From positions 1-21,672 of the IMG/VR virus record IMGVR_UViG_3300032299_000136: a stretch of 21,672 bases of DNA, one strand, 5' to 3'. Below the pieces are notes generated by a model that was not told the origin of the DNA, did no database searches, and worked only from the letters and a program-made list of their open reading frames with translations. A program made the translations under genes and the position numbers. Origin of the DNA: a virus. This document shows, piece by piece, positions 14,165 to 21,672 of the stretch; position 1 is the stretch's first letter; each line of letters begins with the position of its first letter.

Positions 14165-16042
14165 ATGCCGCTTAAAAAACTTACCCTGAAAGCTGGTGTA
14201 AACCAAGAAAACACCCGCTATACCAACGAGAACGGTTGGTACATATCCGACAAGATGCGGTTTCGTCAAGGTACGCCTGAAAAGATTGGCGGCTGGCAGC
14301 GCATTTCTGCAAGTACTTTTTTAGGTGTTTGTCGTTCTTTGTGGAACTGGGTCACGTTGCAAAACTTCAATCTAATTGGAGTGGGTACCAACTTAAAGTT
14401 TTACATTGAAAAGGGTGGCGTGTATAACGATATCACACCTATTCGTTCGTCTTCTACCATTAACAACAATCCATTTTCTACAACCAATGCTTCCAGAGTT
14501 GTGACGGTTACGGATACTGCGCATGGTGGGGCAACTGGTGACTTTGTAACGTTTAGTGGTGCCTCGGCTGTTGGTGGGTTAACCTTAAACAACGAGTATC
14601 AGATAACGGTACTGACTGCCAATACATACACAATTACTGCAGCTACTGCAGCCACTTCTACAGCCACGGGTGGGGGTGCTTCTGTTGTAGCCGCATATCA
14701 AGTAAGCGTTGGTCCAGAAATTGAAGTGGCCTTGACCGGTTGGGGCGCAGGCGCATGGGGCGCAGGGACTTGGGGTGTTGGAACTCCATCCACAACTGAA
14801 ACTAATATTCGCATTTGGAGCCAACAAAATTTTGGTGAAGATTTAATCTTTGCCCCGGCGGGGGGTCAGCTTTACTATTGGGATGCAACCTCTGGTGTAA
14901 CAAGCCGTGGCGTTTTAGTTTCTAGTTTGGCCGGTGCTTCAGATGTTCCGACTGTCCAAAACTTTATTTTTGTATCTGATACCAGCCGATTTGTGTTTGC
15001 TTTTGGTACCAATGAACCCGGCAGTGCCGTGCAAGACCCTATGCTTGTTCGCTGGTCAGATCAAGAATCTGTAGTTAATTGGACGCCAGCTATTACCAAT
15101 CAAGCTAATAGCCTTAGACTTTCTCACGGTTCTAAAATTGTGACTTGTGTGCAGACTCGTCAAGAGATTGTGGTTTTTACTGATTCTTCTGTATATTCAT
15201 TTCAGTACCAAGGCCCACCGGCAATTTGGTCAAGTCAGCTTTTGGGCGACAACATTTCTATTTTTAGTCAAAACGCCGCAATCATTGCGTCAGGTGTTGT
15301 GTATTGGATGGGCGTAGACAAGTTCTATAAATACGACGGTCGTACTCAAACCCTACGTTGCGATCTGCGACAGCACATTTTTCAAAACATTAACTTAAGC
15401 CAAGCGGCTCAGGTATTTGCTGGAACCAATGAAGGTTTTAACGAAGTCTGGTGGTTCTATTGCTCAGCTAACAGCACCGTAATTGATAGCTACGTTATCT
15501 TTAACTACTTTGAAAACAATGGTGAAGGCGTGTGGTCCTATGGTACGCTGGGCCGTACAGCATGGCTTGACTCAGGGCTTCGCGATTACCCACTGGGTGC
15601 CACGTATACATATAACTTGGTCAACCACGAACTTGGTAACGACAATGCAGAAACAGCAACGCCTGTAGCAATTAATGCAATTATTGAGTCTGCTGAATTT
15701 GACATTGACGACGGAGATCACTTTGGGTTTGTTTGGAGAATTTTGCCAGACATTACATTCCGTGGGTCAGACACAGCTTCTCCGCAAGTTACTATGACGC
15801 TAATCCCAATGCAAAACTCAGGTTCTGGGTATAACGATCCCATCTCGTTAGGCGGCAATTCAAATGCAACTGTCACCCGTACATCGACGTCCGTTATTGA
15901 ACAGTTTACGGGTCAGGTTTACGTCAGGGTTCGTGGACGTCAAATGATTTTACAAGTTGAATCCAACCAACTGGGATGCGCATGGCAGCTTGGGTCGCCC
16001 CGTATTGATATTAAACAAGATGGCCGCAGAGGTAACTCATGA
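14165..16042 (+). CDS. Nozzle / DNA-stabilisation tail protein (P22 gp10-like)
   Basis: The 625-residue protein begins LTLKAGVNQENTRYTNENGW followed by YISDKMRFRQGTPEKIGGWQ, an N-terminal signature of phage tail hub (nozzle) proteins related to P22 gp10, which seal packaged DNA below the adaptor. Residues 104-176 are an inserted beta domain (TTNASRVVTVTDTAHG, GDFVTFSGASAVGGLTLNNE, NTYTITAATAATST) of a type often likened to the E1 FCCH domain. After that come the GWGAGAWGAGTWG repeat (about 192-204) and IWSQQNFGEDLIFAPAGGQL. A propeller-like body has VWWFYCSANSTVIDSYVIFN and WSYGTLGRTAW. A C-terminal beta domain follows. The stop overlaps the next gene by ATGA. The family call is good; the gp10 equivalence is less certain. 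Confidence 0.72.
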   Translation: MPLKKLTLKAGVNQENTRYTNENGWYISDKMRFRQGTPEKIGGWQRISASTFLGVCRSLWNWVTLQNFNLIGVGTNLKFYIEKGGVYNDITPIRSSSTINNNPFSTTNASRVVTVTDTAHGGATGDFVTFSGASAVGGLTLNNEYQITVLTANTYTITAATAATSTATGGGASVVAAYQVSVGPEIEVALTGWGAGAWGAGTWGVGTPSTTETNIRIWSQQNFGEDLIFAPAGGQLYYWDATSGVTSRGVLVSSLAGASDVPTVQNFIFVSDTSRFVFAFGTNEPGSAVQDPMLVRWSDQESVVNWTPAITNQANSLRLSHGSKIVTCVQTRQEIVVFTDSSVYSFQYQGPPAIWSSQLLGDNISIFSQNAAIIASGVVYWMGVDKFYKYDGRTQTLRCDLRQHIFQNINLSQAAQVFAGTNEGFNEVWWFYCSANSTVIDSYVIFNYFENNGEGVWSYGTLGRTAWLDSGLRDYPLGATYTYNLVNHELGNDNAETATPVAINAIIESAEFDIDDGDHFGFVWRILPDITFRGSDTASPQVTMTLIPMQNSGSGYNDPISLGGNSNATVTRTSTSVIEQFTGQVYVRVRGRQMILQVESNQLGCAWQLGSPRIDIKQDGRRGNS

Positions 16043-16380
16043 TTGTTACGTCTGAATACGAATTAAACCAAGTAGCTGCGCCTAACTTACCCTTGGCTCC
16101 AACGGAGTACCAGCGGCAATATACCGACCAGCTTAACGACATCTTGCGCCTGTACTTTAACAGGCTTGATTTTATTATTGCCCAATTAAGAACAGACAAT
16201 ATTATTCCTGCGTTAACTAATTACACTGTAGCCACGCTACCCAGCGCAGTCACGTCAGGTAGGGGTGCAAGGTCTTTTGTTACCGATGCCTTAGCGCCAA
16301 CGTTTGGGGCAACCGTTGTGACTGGCGGAGCAGTGGCTGTGCCTGTATATTCCGATGGAACAAATTGGAAAGTTGGATAA
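16039..16380 (+). CDS. Small protein with helical N-terminus and fibre-tip-like C-terminus
   Basis: The 113-residue protein has a helical N-terminal half (YQRQYTDQLNDILRLYFNRLDFIIAQL, about 24-50) with heptad-like hydrophobic spacing. Its second half (ATLPSAVTSGRGARSFVTDA, APTFGATV, then VPVYSDGTNWKVG) is a small module that I normally see at the C-terminus of phage fibres. The two parts suggest an oligomer that attaches to the nozzle or supports an ejection protein. ATGA couples it to the nozzle gene and TAATG to the following gene. The function is unknown. Confidence 0.8.
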   Translation: MIVTSEYELNQVAAPNLPLAPTEYQRQYTDQLNDILRLYFNRLDFIIAQLRTDNIIPALTNYTVATLPSAVTSGRGARSFVTDALAPTFGATVVTGGAVAVPVYSDGTNWKVG

Positions 16381-18974
16381 TGGCAGACCAAGCAATCATT
16401 AATAAATTAGCCAGTCAAATTCTAGGGCAAGGTCTTACCTCCCAATGGAAGGGTACAGGTCATGGTTCTGCTCAAAAGAACGCGGAAGACATGGCCAAGA
16501 TCATGGCCGACATCGGCATTACCGACATTAAGCAGTTTGGCAAGGTTACTAAAACTGTTGATGCCGCTGTTATTCCTCAGTATGAGCGCGTAGTTCTAGG
16601 TTACGACCAAGAGGGCAATCAAATTGTTAAAGATAATATTATTGGCTATACCGATCAAAACGGAAATACTGTTGACGCAAGCTTGGTTAAATCTGAGAGT
16701 GTTTTTTCTGGCGGTGAGGGCGGCGTTTATGAAACTGTCTACACAGCTCCTGTAGGTAAACAAGAAGTATTTGGTAACAAACTTACTGGGCAAGAAGTTG
16801 CCAACACATACGGCGAACGTCAGACAGGCAATGCCTTTGGCGGCACCTTTGCTGGATCGGGAAACACTGGCTACCGCGTTCAGTTTACGCCTGACGGAAC
16901 GCCCATCTTTTACACAACGTACGCAACGTCTAACGATCTTGCCATGCTTTTGCAAGACCTTGGCCCAATCGGTCAGATTGGTTTGGCACTTGCTACAGGC
17001 GGTTTGACTATTCCCCAACAGATTGCCGCGCAGATGGCAGTTCAAGTTTTGAGTGGCGCGGAACTGAAAGATGTAGTTACAAATGCGGCGATCAGTTTTG
17101 CTGGGTCACAAATCCCCGGCATGGATTTCATGAAAGAAGGCGCTTCTTTTATTCAAGACCTTGGCCTATCAGAAACGGTTACAAAAACATTAGTCAATTC
17201 TTTTCAAAATGCTGCGGTTTCTGCAGGTACTGCTTTACTAAAAGGCGAAAATATTGTTGATGCCGCGCTTCGAGGCGGTGCCACCGGTGGTGTAAACGGC
17301 GCTGTTAACGCAATTTTAGGTAACATTGACTTATTTGGCGATCTGAGTAAGACCCAAAAGAAACTGATTACCAATGCTGTTACAGGAGTTTTGTCTGGTA
17401 AAACGCTTAACCAAGTTGCAATTAATACCGCTGTCGCTGCCGCAAACGCTGAAATTGCGCAGCAAAGAAAACTTAACGCTCCGTTAGACGCAAAAGCAAT
17501 TTCCGAATTGACACCCGAAGAAAAGGCTATATACGACGAATACGGAACAAAGGGCCTCAAATATACATCAGACATCAACAGATTATTAGCCGGTATTGAT
17601 TCTGGGTCTAGTGAAAATACGGACAGCGGCCTGAGCAATCAAGACATCTTGGACATGATTTACGGTGGAACTGACGCCGGTGGCAACATTACAGATACCA
17701 CGGGTCTGGATACGGGGGAAACTATCCCCGATGGCACTGATACCACTGGCTTGGACGAAGGGCCGATAATCCCCGGCGGCACTGAAACGGTAACTATTAC
17801 TGATGGTAAAGACGGTACCATCGCAACCGACGTCATCACAAAAAGTACTGATCTTGGCAACGTTAATGTTACCGCTTGCGGCGAGGGCAAAGTACGTAAC
17901 GCTGCTGGTATATGCGTACCTATTGACTGTGGCGACGGAAAATACTGGGACCCGGTTACAAAGCAGTGTGAGCTAAAGAAAGTCGAGACTGTTGATATAA
18001 CTGACAAGACAGACAAAACTGATCTTGGCACCGTTACTGTCACCGCCTGCGGACCCGGAAAAGTACGTAATGCTGCCGGTATATGCGTAGATATTGATTG
18101 TGGCGAAGGTAAATATTGGGATGCAACTACCAACAAATGTGAGCTAAAGAAGGTTGATGAAGAAGTCAAAACCACACTCACATGCGGAGCCAATGAGGAA
18201 AAAAGTCCTGATGGGCTAAGTTGTTTACCTAAGTGCGGTCCGGGATACAAACGGGGTCCTGACGGCATTACCTGCGTTAAAGACGATGAGATCGTAATCA
18301 CAGCTTGTCCAAGTGGCCAAGAGCGAAATGCTGCGGGTAAATGCGTACCTATTAATTGTGGCGACGGCAAGTATTGGGACCCGATTACCGAACAATGCGA
18401 AGTCACAGAGGTTGAATGTGCCCCCGGATTTCATAAAGATGCTACTGGGCTGTGTGTAGCTGACGATGATGAGGGCTGTAAACCGGGTTTTGAGTCGGTT
18501 AACGGCAAATGTGTGCCGGTCTGCAAAGACGGGTATATACGCAACCTAGCAACAGGCGTGTGCGAACTAGCAACAAAAGAATGCCCAGCCGGACAAACAA
18601 GAAATGCCGAAGGTAAGTGCGTCCCAATTACCACGACAACTCCACCTGCAGGTTGCCCACCGGGTCAAACTAAAAATGCTGCGGGTGTGTGCGTTCCTAT
18701 TAAAACTACTACAACCCCAACTACACCGTCGTTTGTACCTACGGGGATTGCGGCAAGTACGGAAACCACAAGCCCTATTTATGCAGGCCCTATGGGTGAC
18801 TTTGATCTGTTTGCAACTTTGCCAGAACTCTTGGCTGACGATACGGACAAAGAGGATAAGAAAAAAACTACCCGGCAAACCCAACAAACTACTAAAATGG
18901 CTACCGGCGGGCACCTTGATGACCTGCTGGCGGAGCAGATGACAGTAGACGATCTGCTTAACTTATTACGCTAA
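16380..18974 (+). CDS. Probable internal virion (ejection) protein with cysteine-rich repeats
   Basis: The start at 16380 (TAATG with the previous stop) is preferred over the in-frame ATG at 16365. The 864-residue product has no recognised enzyme domain. Residues 1-190 are mixed, with AQKNAEDMAKIMADIGI and repeated GYDQ-GN/GYTDQNGN motifs. About 190-375 is a long alanine/glycine-rich helical stretch (GPIGQIGLALATGG..., NAAVSAGTALLKGE, VNGAVNAILGN), as in membrane-interacting ejection proteins. About 410-490 is a GTDTTGLD-rich linker. Residues 500-771 hold 26 cysteines in repeats of RNAAGxCVPI-CGxGKYWDPxTxxC type. The end, KMATGGHLDDLLAEQMTV followed by DDLLNLLR, is amphipathic. Its place after the nozzle supports a DNA-ejection role, but this is inference. 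Confidence 0.72.
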   Translation: MADQAIINKLASQILGQGLTSQWKGTGHGSAQKNAEDMAKIMADIGITDIKQFGKVTKTVDAAVIPQYERVVLGYDQEGNQIVKDNIIGYTDQNGNTVDASLVKSESVFSGGEGGVYETVYTAPVGKQEVFGNKLTGQEVANTYGERQTGNAFGGTFAGSGNTGYRVQFTPDGTPIFYTTYATSNDLAMLLQDLGPIGQIGLALATGGLTIPQQIAAQMAVQVLSGAELKDVVTNAAISFAGSQIPGMDFMKEGASFIQDLGLSETVTKTLVNSFQNAAVSAGTALLKGENIVDAALRGGATGGVNGAVNAILGNIDLFGDLSKTQKKLITNAVTGVLSGKTLNQVAINTAVAAANAEIAQQRKLNAPLDAKAISELTPEEKAIYDEYGTKGLKYTSDINRLLAGIDSGSSENTDSGLSNQDILDMIYGGTDAGGNITDTTGLDTGETIPDGTDTTGLDEGPIIPGGTETVTITDGKDGTIATDVITKSTDLGNVNVTACGEGKVRNAAGICVPIDCGDGKYWDPVTKQCELKKVETVDITDKTDKTDLGTVTVTACGPGKVRNAAGICVDIDCGEGKYWDATTNKCELKKVDEEVKTTLTCGANEEKSPDGLSCLPKCGPGYKRGPDGITCVKDDEIVITACPSGQERNAAGKCVPINCGDGKYWDPITEQCEVTEVECAPGFHKDATGLCVADDDEGCKPGFESVNGKCVPVCKDGYIRNLATGVCELATKECPAGQTRNAEGKCVPITTTTPPAGCPPGQTKNAAGVCVPIKTTTTPTTPSFVPTGIAASTETTSPIYAGPMGDFDLFATLPELLADDTDKEDKKKTTRQTQQTTKMATGGHLDDLLAEQMTVDDLLNLLR
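17850..18692 (+). repeat. Cysteine-rich repeat array in the ejection-protein gene
   Basis: A 132-bp unit occurs at 17850-17981 and 18021-18152, 171 bases apart. Both begin GATCTTGGCA and end with GAGCTAAAGAA; they encode VTACGxGKVRNAAGICVxID followed by CGxGKYWDxxTxxCELKK. A third, more diverged copy lies at about 18297-18405. Shorter C-P/A-G-[QF/YK]-x-[RNKA]-x-G-x-C units fill the rest. Cysteines pair within each unit with spacing of about 11-14 residues, like EGF or TNFR-type loops, though no standard EGF signature is met. Confidence 0.85.
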
Positions 18975-18986
18975 GGACTCAAGATG
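18972..18986 (+). promoter_or_regulatory. Stop codon fused to Shine-Dalgarno (TAAGGA-ATG)
   Basis: TAAGGACTCAAGATG joins the stop of the cysteine-rich gene, an AAGGA ribosome-binding site and the ATG at 18984. It differs from the site at 2132 in three bases and has the same length. Confidence 0.6.
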
Positions 18987-20951
18987 GCACTAATTACCGA
19001 AACAGTTTACAACCCGGATACGGATGAGGTTGAAACATATACCTACGAAGACGGCACTGTTAGCACCTTTGACTTTACCGGGGGCGGGTCCCAAGACTAT
19101 GATTTAACTTCGTCTGAAGCCCTTGCGGGGCAAGGTTTTTTGCAAGATGAGCTTGGCAATGCTTACAAGTTAGACGACTCTGGTAATTTAACTTTTAAAG
19201 ACAGTAAAGGCACTGACTTTACATACAACGCAGAAAAGGGCGGGTTTACAGACAAAGATGGAAACTTTGCTGGCGGTGACAATTCTCTACTTAGCTACGT
19301 AAAAAAATACGGTTCTAAAGCGCTTGATTTACTTAAAACAAACGGCAAATTTGACCCAGCAAAATTGTTAGTTGCTGGTATTGGCGCATATAAGCTTGCA
19401 ACTGACAAAGACGAGGGTGGCTACAATGTCCCCGTTCCTAAGTTGGATGCAGTTACACAACAGATTGACTATAACGACCCAAACCGCAGGCCCGGTTCTG
19501 CCGGACGCCAGTATACGACTGACCCGCGTTACGTAAAGCAAGGCGATGCTACAGCTTTAGCCGCAGCGCAAGCTGCCTCAGACGCACAGAAAGCCGGTAT
19601 CTTAGCCGCATATAAACCCGCAGCAGCACCCCCTGCGATTAATCCATACGCAGGCCAAATGGCTATGAAATACAACACACCTGCAACCGCTACAACTGGC
19701 GCAACCACAACTACAGCCTCTGCAGGGCTACCTGCTATACCAACTAACGAGCAGCTTATGGACCCCAACTATAAAATCAATTCAATTGGTATGGCTGATG
19801 GCGGTATTGCAATGGCTAAAGGTCGTTATCTAAACGGTGACACAGATGGCATGGCTGATAAGATTTCAACCACAATTGATGGCGACCAAGAGGCAGCACT
19901 AAGCCATGGTGAGTTCGTAATTCCTGCCGATGTCGTATCCCACTTAGGTAATGGCAATTCAGATGCTGGCGCTAAAAAACTGTATGCCATGATGGACCGC
20001 ATCCGTGAAGCTCGTACTGGCACAAAAGAACAGGGTAAAAAGATTAACCCCGACAAATTCCTTGCGGCAGCTTCAGGTGGTTTGGCTGCGGCTTATGCCG
20101 GTGGTGGCTCTGTGCAAAAGTTTCAAGAAGGCGGTATTCCACTTGATACGTCTAAGACGTCTACGCTGTCCCCTTGGGCTGGTGACTACGTTACCAATAT
20201 GCTGGGCAAAACCGAAGCTTTAACTAACGCCCCCATGCAGACTTATGGCGGTCCTTTGACGGCGGGCGCATCTAACTTGCAGCAGCAAGGTTTTGCTGGA
20301 CTTAGCGAGGTAACCAAAGGTGGGTTTAATCCCGCAACGTTTACTTCTGGCACGTTTGACGCAAGCGCCGCTAACAAATACATGAACCCCTATTTGCAGG
20401 CTTCTTTGAATCCTCAATTGGAAGAAGCTCGCCGTCAGTCTCAGATTACTCAGCAGCAGAATGCTGCCAAGATGACTCAAGCCGGTGCATTTGGTGGCTC
20501 ACGCCAAGCTATTCTTGATGCCGAAAACCAACGTGCTTTGGGGGCTAACTTAGCTAACATTACCGGCACTGGATACAACACCGCCTACGACAAAGCCATG
20601 GCTCAGTTTAATGCCGAGCAGGGTCGCGGTTTGGATACTCAGAAAGCCACTGAAGAATCACGTCGGTACAGCGCAGACTTTGGCCTTAAGTCTTTGGGTG
20701 ATTTAATGAAAGCCGGAGAAACCCAACGCGGCATTGAGGCTGAGGGTATTACCGCAGACAAACGTCAGTTCGAGGAACAGCAAGCTCGTCCTTACACTAA
20801 CTTAGAGTTCCAACGCAAAATGCTGACTGACCTGCCAATTGGGGCGTCAACAACATCGACAAACCAAGACACATTATCTAAAGTGCAGACAGACATTGCG
20901 GGCTTAGCATCGTTGTATCAAAAATTGGCTAACTTAGGCATTAAGCCGTAA
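18984..20951 (+). CDS. Probable internal virion protein (MADGG / HGEFVIPADVV / AGAFGGSR type)
   Basis: The 655-residue product starts with an acidic, tyrosine-rich region (TETVYNPDTDEVETYTYEDG). Around residue 270 is MADGGIAMAKGRYL, followed by GMADKISTTIDGDQEAALSH and GEFVIPADVVSHLGNGNSDA (H308), then MMDRIREARTGTKEQGKKIN. YAGGGSVQKFQEGG lies at 371-384. The last 250 residues are helical and glutamine-rich, with YMNPYLQASLNPQLEEARRQ, AKMTQAGAFGGSRQAILDAE (A500-R507 core) and repeated NxAYDKAMAQFN-type helices. Both signatures are ones I associate with large podovirus-like proteins from aquatic phages, often annotated as internal virion or hypothetical. No lysozyme or transglycosylase motif is visible. 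An ejection role is inferred from the neighbours. Confidence 0.75.
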   Translation: MALITETVYNPDTDEVETYTYEDGTVSTFDFTGGGSQDYDLTSSEALAGQGFLQDELGNAYKLDDSGNLTFKDSKGTDFTYNAEKGGFTDKDGNFAGGDNSLLSYVKKYGSKALDLLKTNGKFDPAKLLVAGIGAYKLATDKDEGGYNVPVPKLDAVTQQIDYNDPNRRPGSAGRQYTTDPRYVKQGDATALAAAQAASDAQKAGILAAYKPAAAPPAINPYAGQMAMKYNTPATATTGATTTTASAGLPAIPTNEQLMDPNYKINSIGMADGGIAMAKGRYLNGDTDGMADKISTTIDGDQEAALSHGEFVIPADVVSHLGNGNSDAGAKKLYAMMDRIREARTGTKEQGKKINPDKFLAAASGGLAAAYAGGGSVQKFQEGGIPLDTSKTSTLSPWAGDYVTNMLGKTEALTNAPMQTYGGPLTAGASNLQQQGFAGLSEVTKGGFNPATFTSGTFDASAANKYMNPYLQASLNPQLEEARRQSQITQQQNAAKMTQAGAFGGSRQAILDAENQRALGANLANITGTGYNTAYDKAMAQFNAEQGRGLDTQKATEESRRYSADFGLKSLGDLMKAGETQRGIEAEGITADKRQFEEQQARPYTNLEFQRKMLTDLPIGASTTSTNQDTLSKVQTDIAGLASLYQKLANLGIKP

Positions 20952-20964
20952 GTAAAGGTAAATC

Positions 20965-21672
20965 ATGAATCTCGTTAAAGCGCAAGAATACGCACAGTCA
21001 CTTCCACTGGCGGAACTAAAAAAGTACGCGGATGGTCTAAACCCATCCATGATTCCGCCATGGCTTGCCACAGGTGAAATACAAGCTAAGACTAAACGCG
21101 CTGAGATGGCTAACGCAATGCAAGGCGCGGCACAAGGAGAACAGCTTAGCGTAAAAGAACAAGTTGAGCAAAAGGCCGGACTGTTAGGACTTCAACAAGC
21201 GCAACAACGATCTCAAGCACAACAGATGATGCAGCCACGCCCTATGGCTGGCCCTGTACCTACGGGAACTCCACAACCCGAAGCACAACCACAACCTGCC
21301 GGACTTGACCAACTGCAGTCCAATATCAAGATGGCTGGTGGCGGTATCGTTGCGTTTGCTGCGGGAGACAAGGTTAAAGCTGGCCCCGAGTTTATTAAGT
21401 TCTTGCAAAGCATGGGTATTGATTACACAGATTTTGTAAAGTCTCCCGCCGCCGCGCAAGATAGTATTAAGGACATGTTTCGTTCCGTACAAGGCTCACA
21501 GCCAGCGGCACAAGCAGCGCCTACTCCACAGCCCGTTCAAGGTAACGCGTCTCCAAAAGCCTTTGCCGCAGGTCAAGCCATGCGCCCTGCAATAGCCGCA
21601 GCAAAGAATATAGCCAATATAGCCAAAACTAAAGCAATTCCCGGTGCTAACGTAGGTTTAGCGGCCTATCAA
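20965..21672 (+). CDS. Probable internal virion / ejection protein (3' partial)
   Basis: An ATG at 20965 opens a frame with no stop to the end of the window (236 residues seen). It is preceded by AAAGGTAAATC, the same GGTAAATCATG context as at 8564. The N-terminus MNLVKAQEYAQSLPLAELKK with DGLNPSMIPPWLATGEIQAK fits a family of large phage proteins that begin with a short helical PP-containing motif. A Q/P-rich linker follows (about 70-115), then KMAGGGIVAFAAGDKVK at M123, a signature also echoed in the two preceding proteins. The alanine-rich helical sequence at the edge (IAAAKNIANIAKTKA, GANVGLAAYQ) may be the start of a membrane-active region. In relatives I recall, such genes can be very long and may hold lytic or peptidase domains further on; here that part is missing. 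Confidence 0.8.
   Translation, partial: MNLVKAQEYAQSLPLAELKKYADGLNPSMIPPWLATGEIQAKTKRAEMANAMQGAAQGEQLSVKEQVEQKAGLLGLQQAQQRSQAQQMMQPRPMAGPVPTGTPQPEAQPQPAGLDQLQSNIKMAGGGIVAFAAGDKVKAGPEFIKFLQSMGIDYTDFVKSPAAAQDSIKDMFRSVQGSQPAAQAAPTPQPVQGNASPKAFAAGQAMRPAIAAAKNIANIAKTKAIPGANVGLAAYQ

Noticed and set aside
16365-16379. Upstream ATG extension of the cysteine-rich protein
   Set aside because: It adds only five residues from the end of the preceding gene. TAATG at 16378-16382 is a better coupled start.
17204-18406. Long - strand ORFs opposite the cysteine-rich gene (17204-17638 and 17660-18406)
   Set aside because: They contain no recognisable domain, run opposite a well-supported coupled gene, and the repeated parts just mirror the + strand repeats.
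1-21672. tRNA genes, CRISPR arrays, insertion sequences, attachment sites and intrinsic terminators
   Set aside because: Gaps between genes are 15 bases or less, and I saw no cloverleaf, spaced direct repeats, transposase or GC-hairpin-plus-T-run that I could support.

Overview
This window looks like one contiguous part of the late, structural half of a tailed double-stranded DNA phage. Every gene I can support (23, with both end genes cut by the window edges) lies on the + strand. Genes are packed end to end: gaps are 15 bases or less and nine junctions overlap, mostly as ATGA, GTGA or TAATG. No tRNA, integrase, transposase, CRISPR array, replication gene or gene-free stretch longer than a few bases is visible. 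Base composition is moderate. The mixture of an adaptor, a P22-gp10-like nozzle, large glycine- and motif-marked internal proteins, and no recognisable tape measure, tube or baseplate gene suggests a short-tailed (podovirus-like) phage. The protein types resemble those I know from uncultured aquatic phages. A Gram-negative aquatic host is an inference; nothing here names it.

Region 1 (1-2734) holds the end of the head module and the neck: a zinc-ribbon virion-associated protein, two small basic glycine/lysine-rich proteins, an SU10-type adaptor (head-tail connector) carrying an inserted beta domain, and two beta-rich structural proteins of unknown role. Region 2 (2747-12728) is a very large fibre and adhesin block. 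It contains a 20-residue-repeat protein, a 1050-residue modular tail fibre, a 369-residue fibre with an exact-period 81-bp tandem repeat, and four glycine-rich adhesins. The adhesins are built from a shared N-terminal docking segment, optional Fn3 domain, polyglycine core and shared C-terminal cap. A small beta protein and a 2OG-Fe(II) oxygenase-like gene are interleaved with the adhesins.

Region 3 (12737-14161) has a duplicated-module tail-associated protein, then a 3TM-type holin and a GH24 lysozyme that overlap by four bases and form the lysis cassette. Region 4 (14165-21672) returns to morphogenesis: the nozzle/DNA-stabilisation protein, a small partner protein, and three consecutive large proteins that I read as internal virion (ejection) proteins. 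These three share MA-x-GG/AGGG-type motifs, and the first carries a 26-cysteine repeat domain.

As a working model, the adaptor and nozzle close the capsid, the fibre block supplies several distinct receptor-binding tips, the internal proteins carry DNA across the envelope, and holin plus lysozyme release progeny. The most unusual parts are the four-member polyglycine adhesin array with an oxygenase inside it, the domain insertion in the adaptor, and the cysteine-rich ejection protein. Assignments rest on reading the sequence and on remembered family features; no database search was run.
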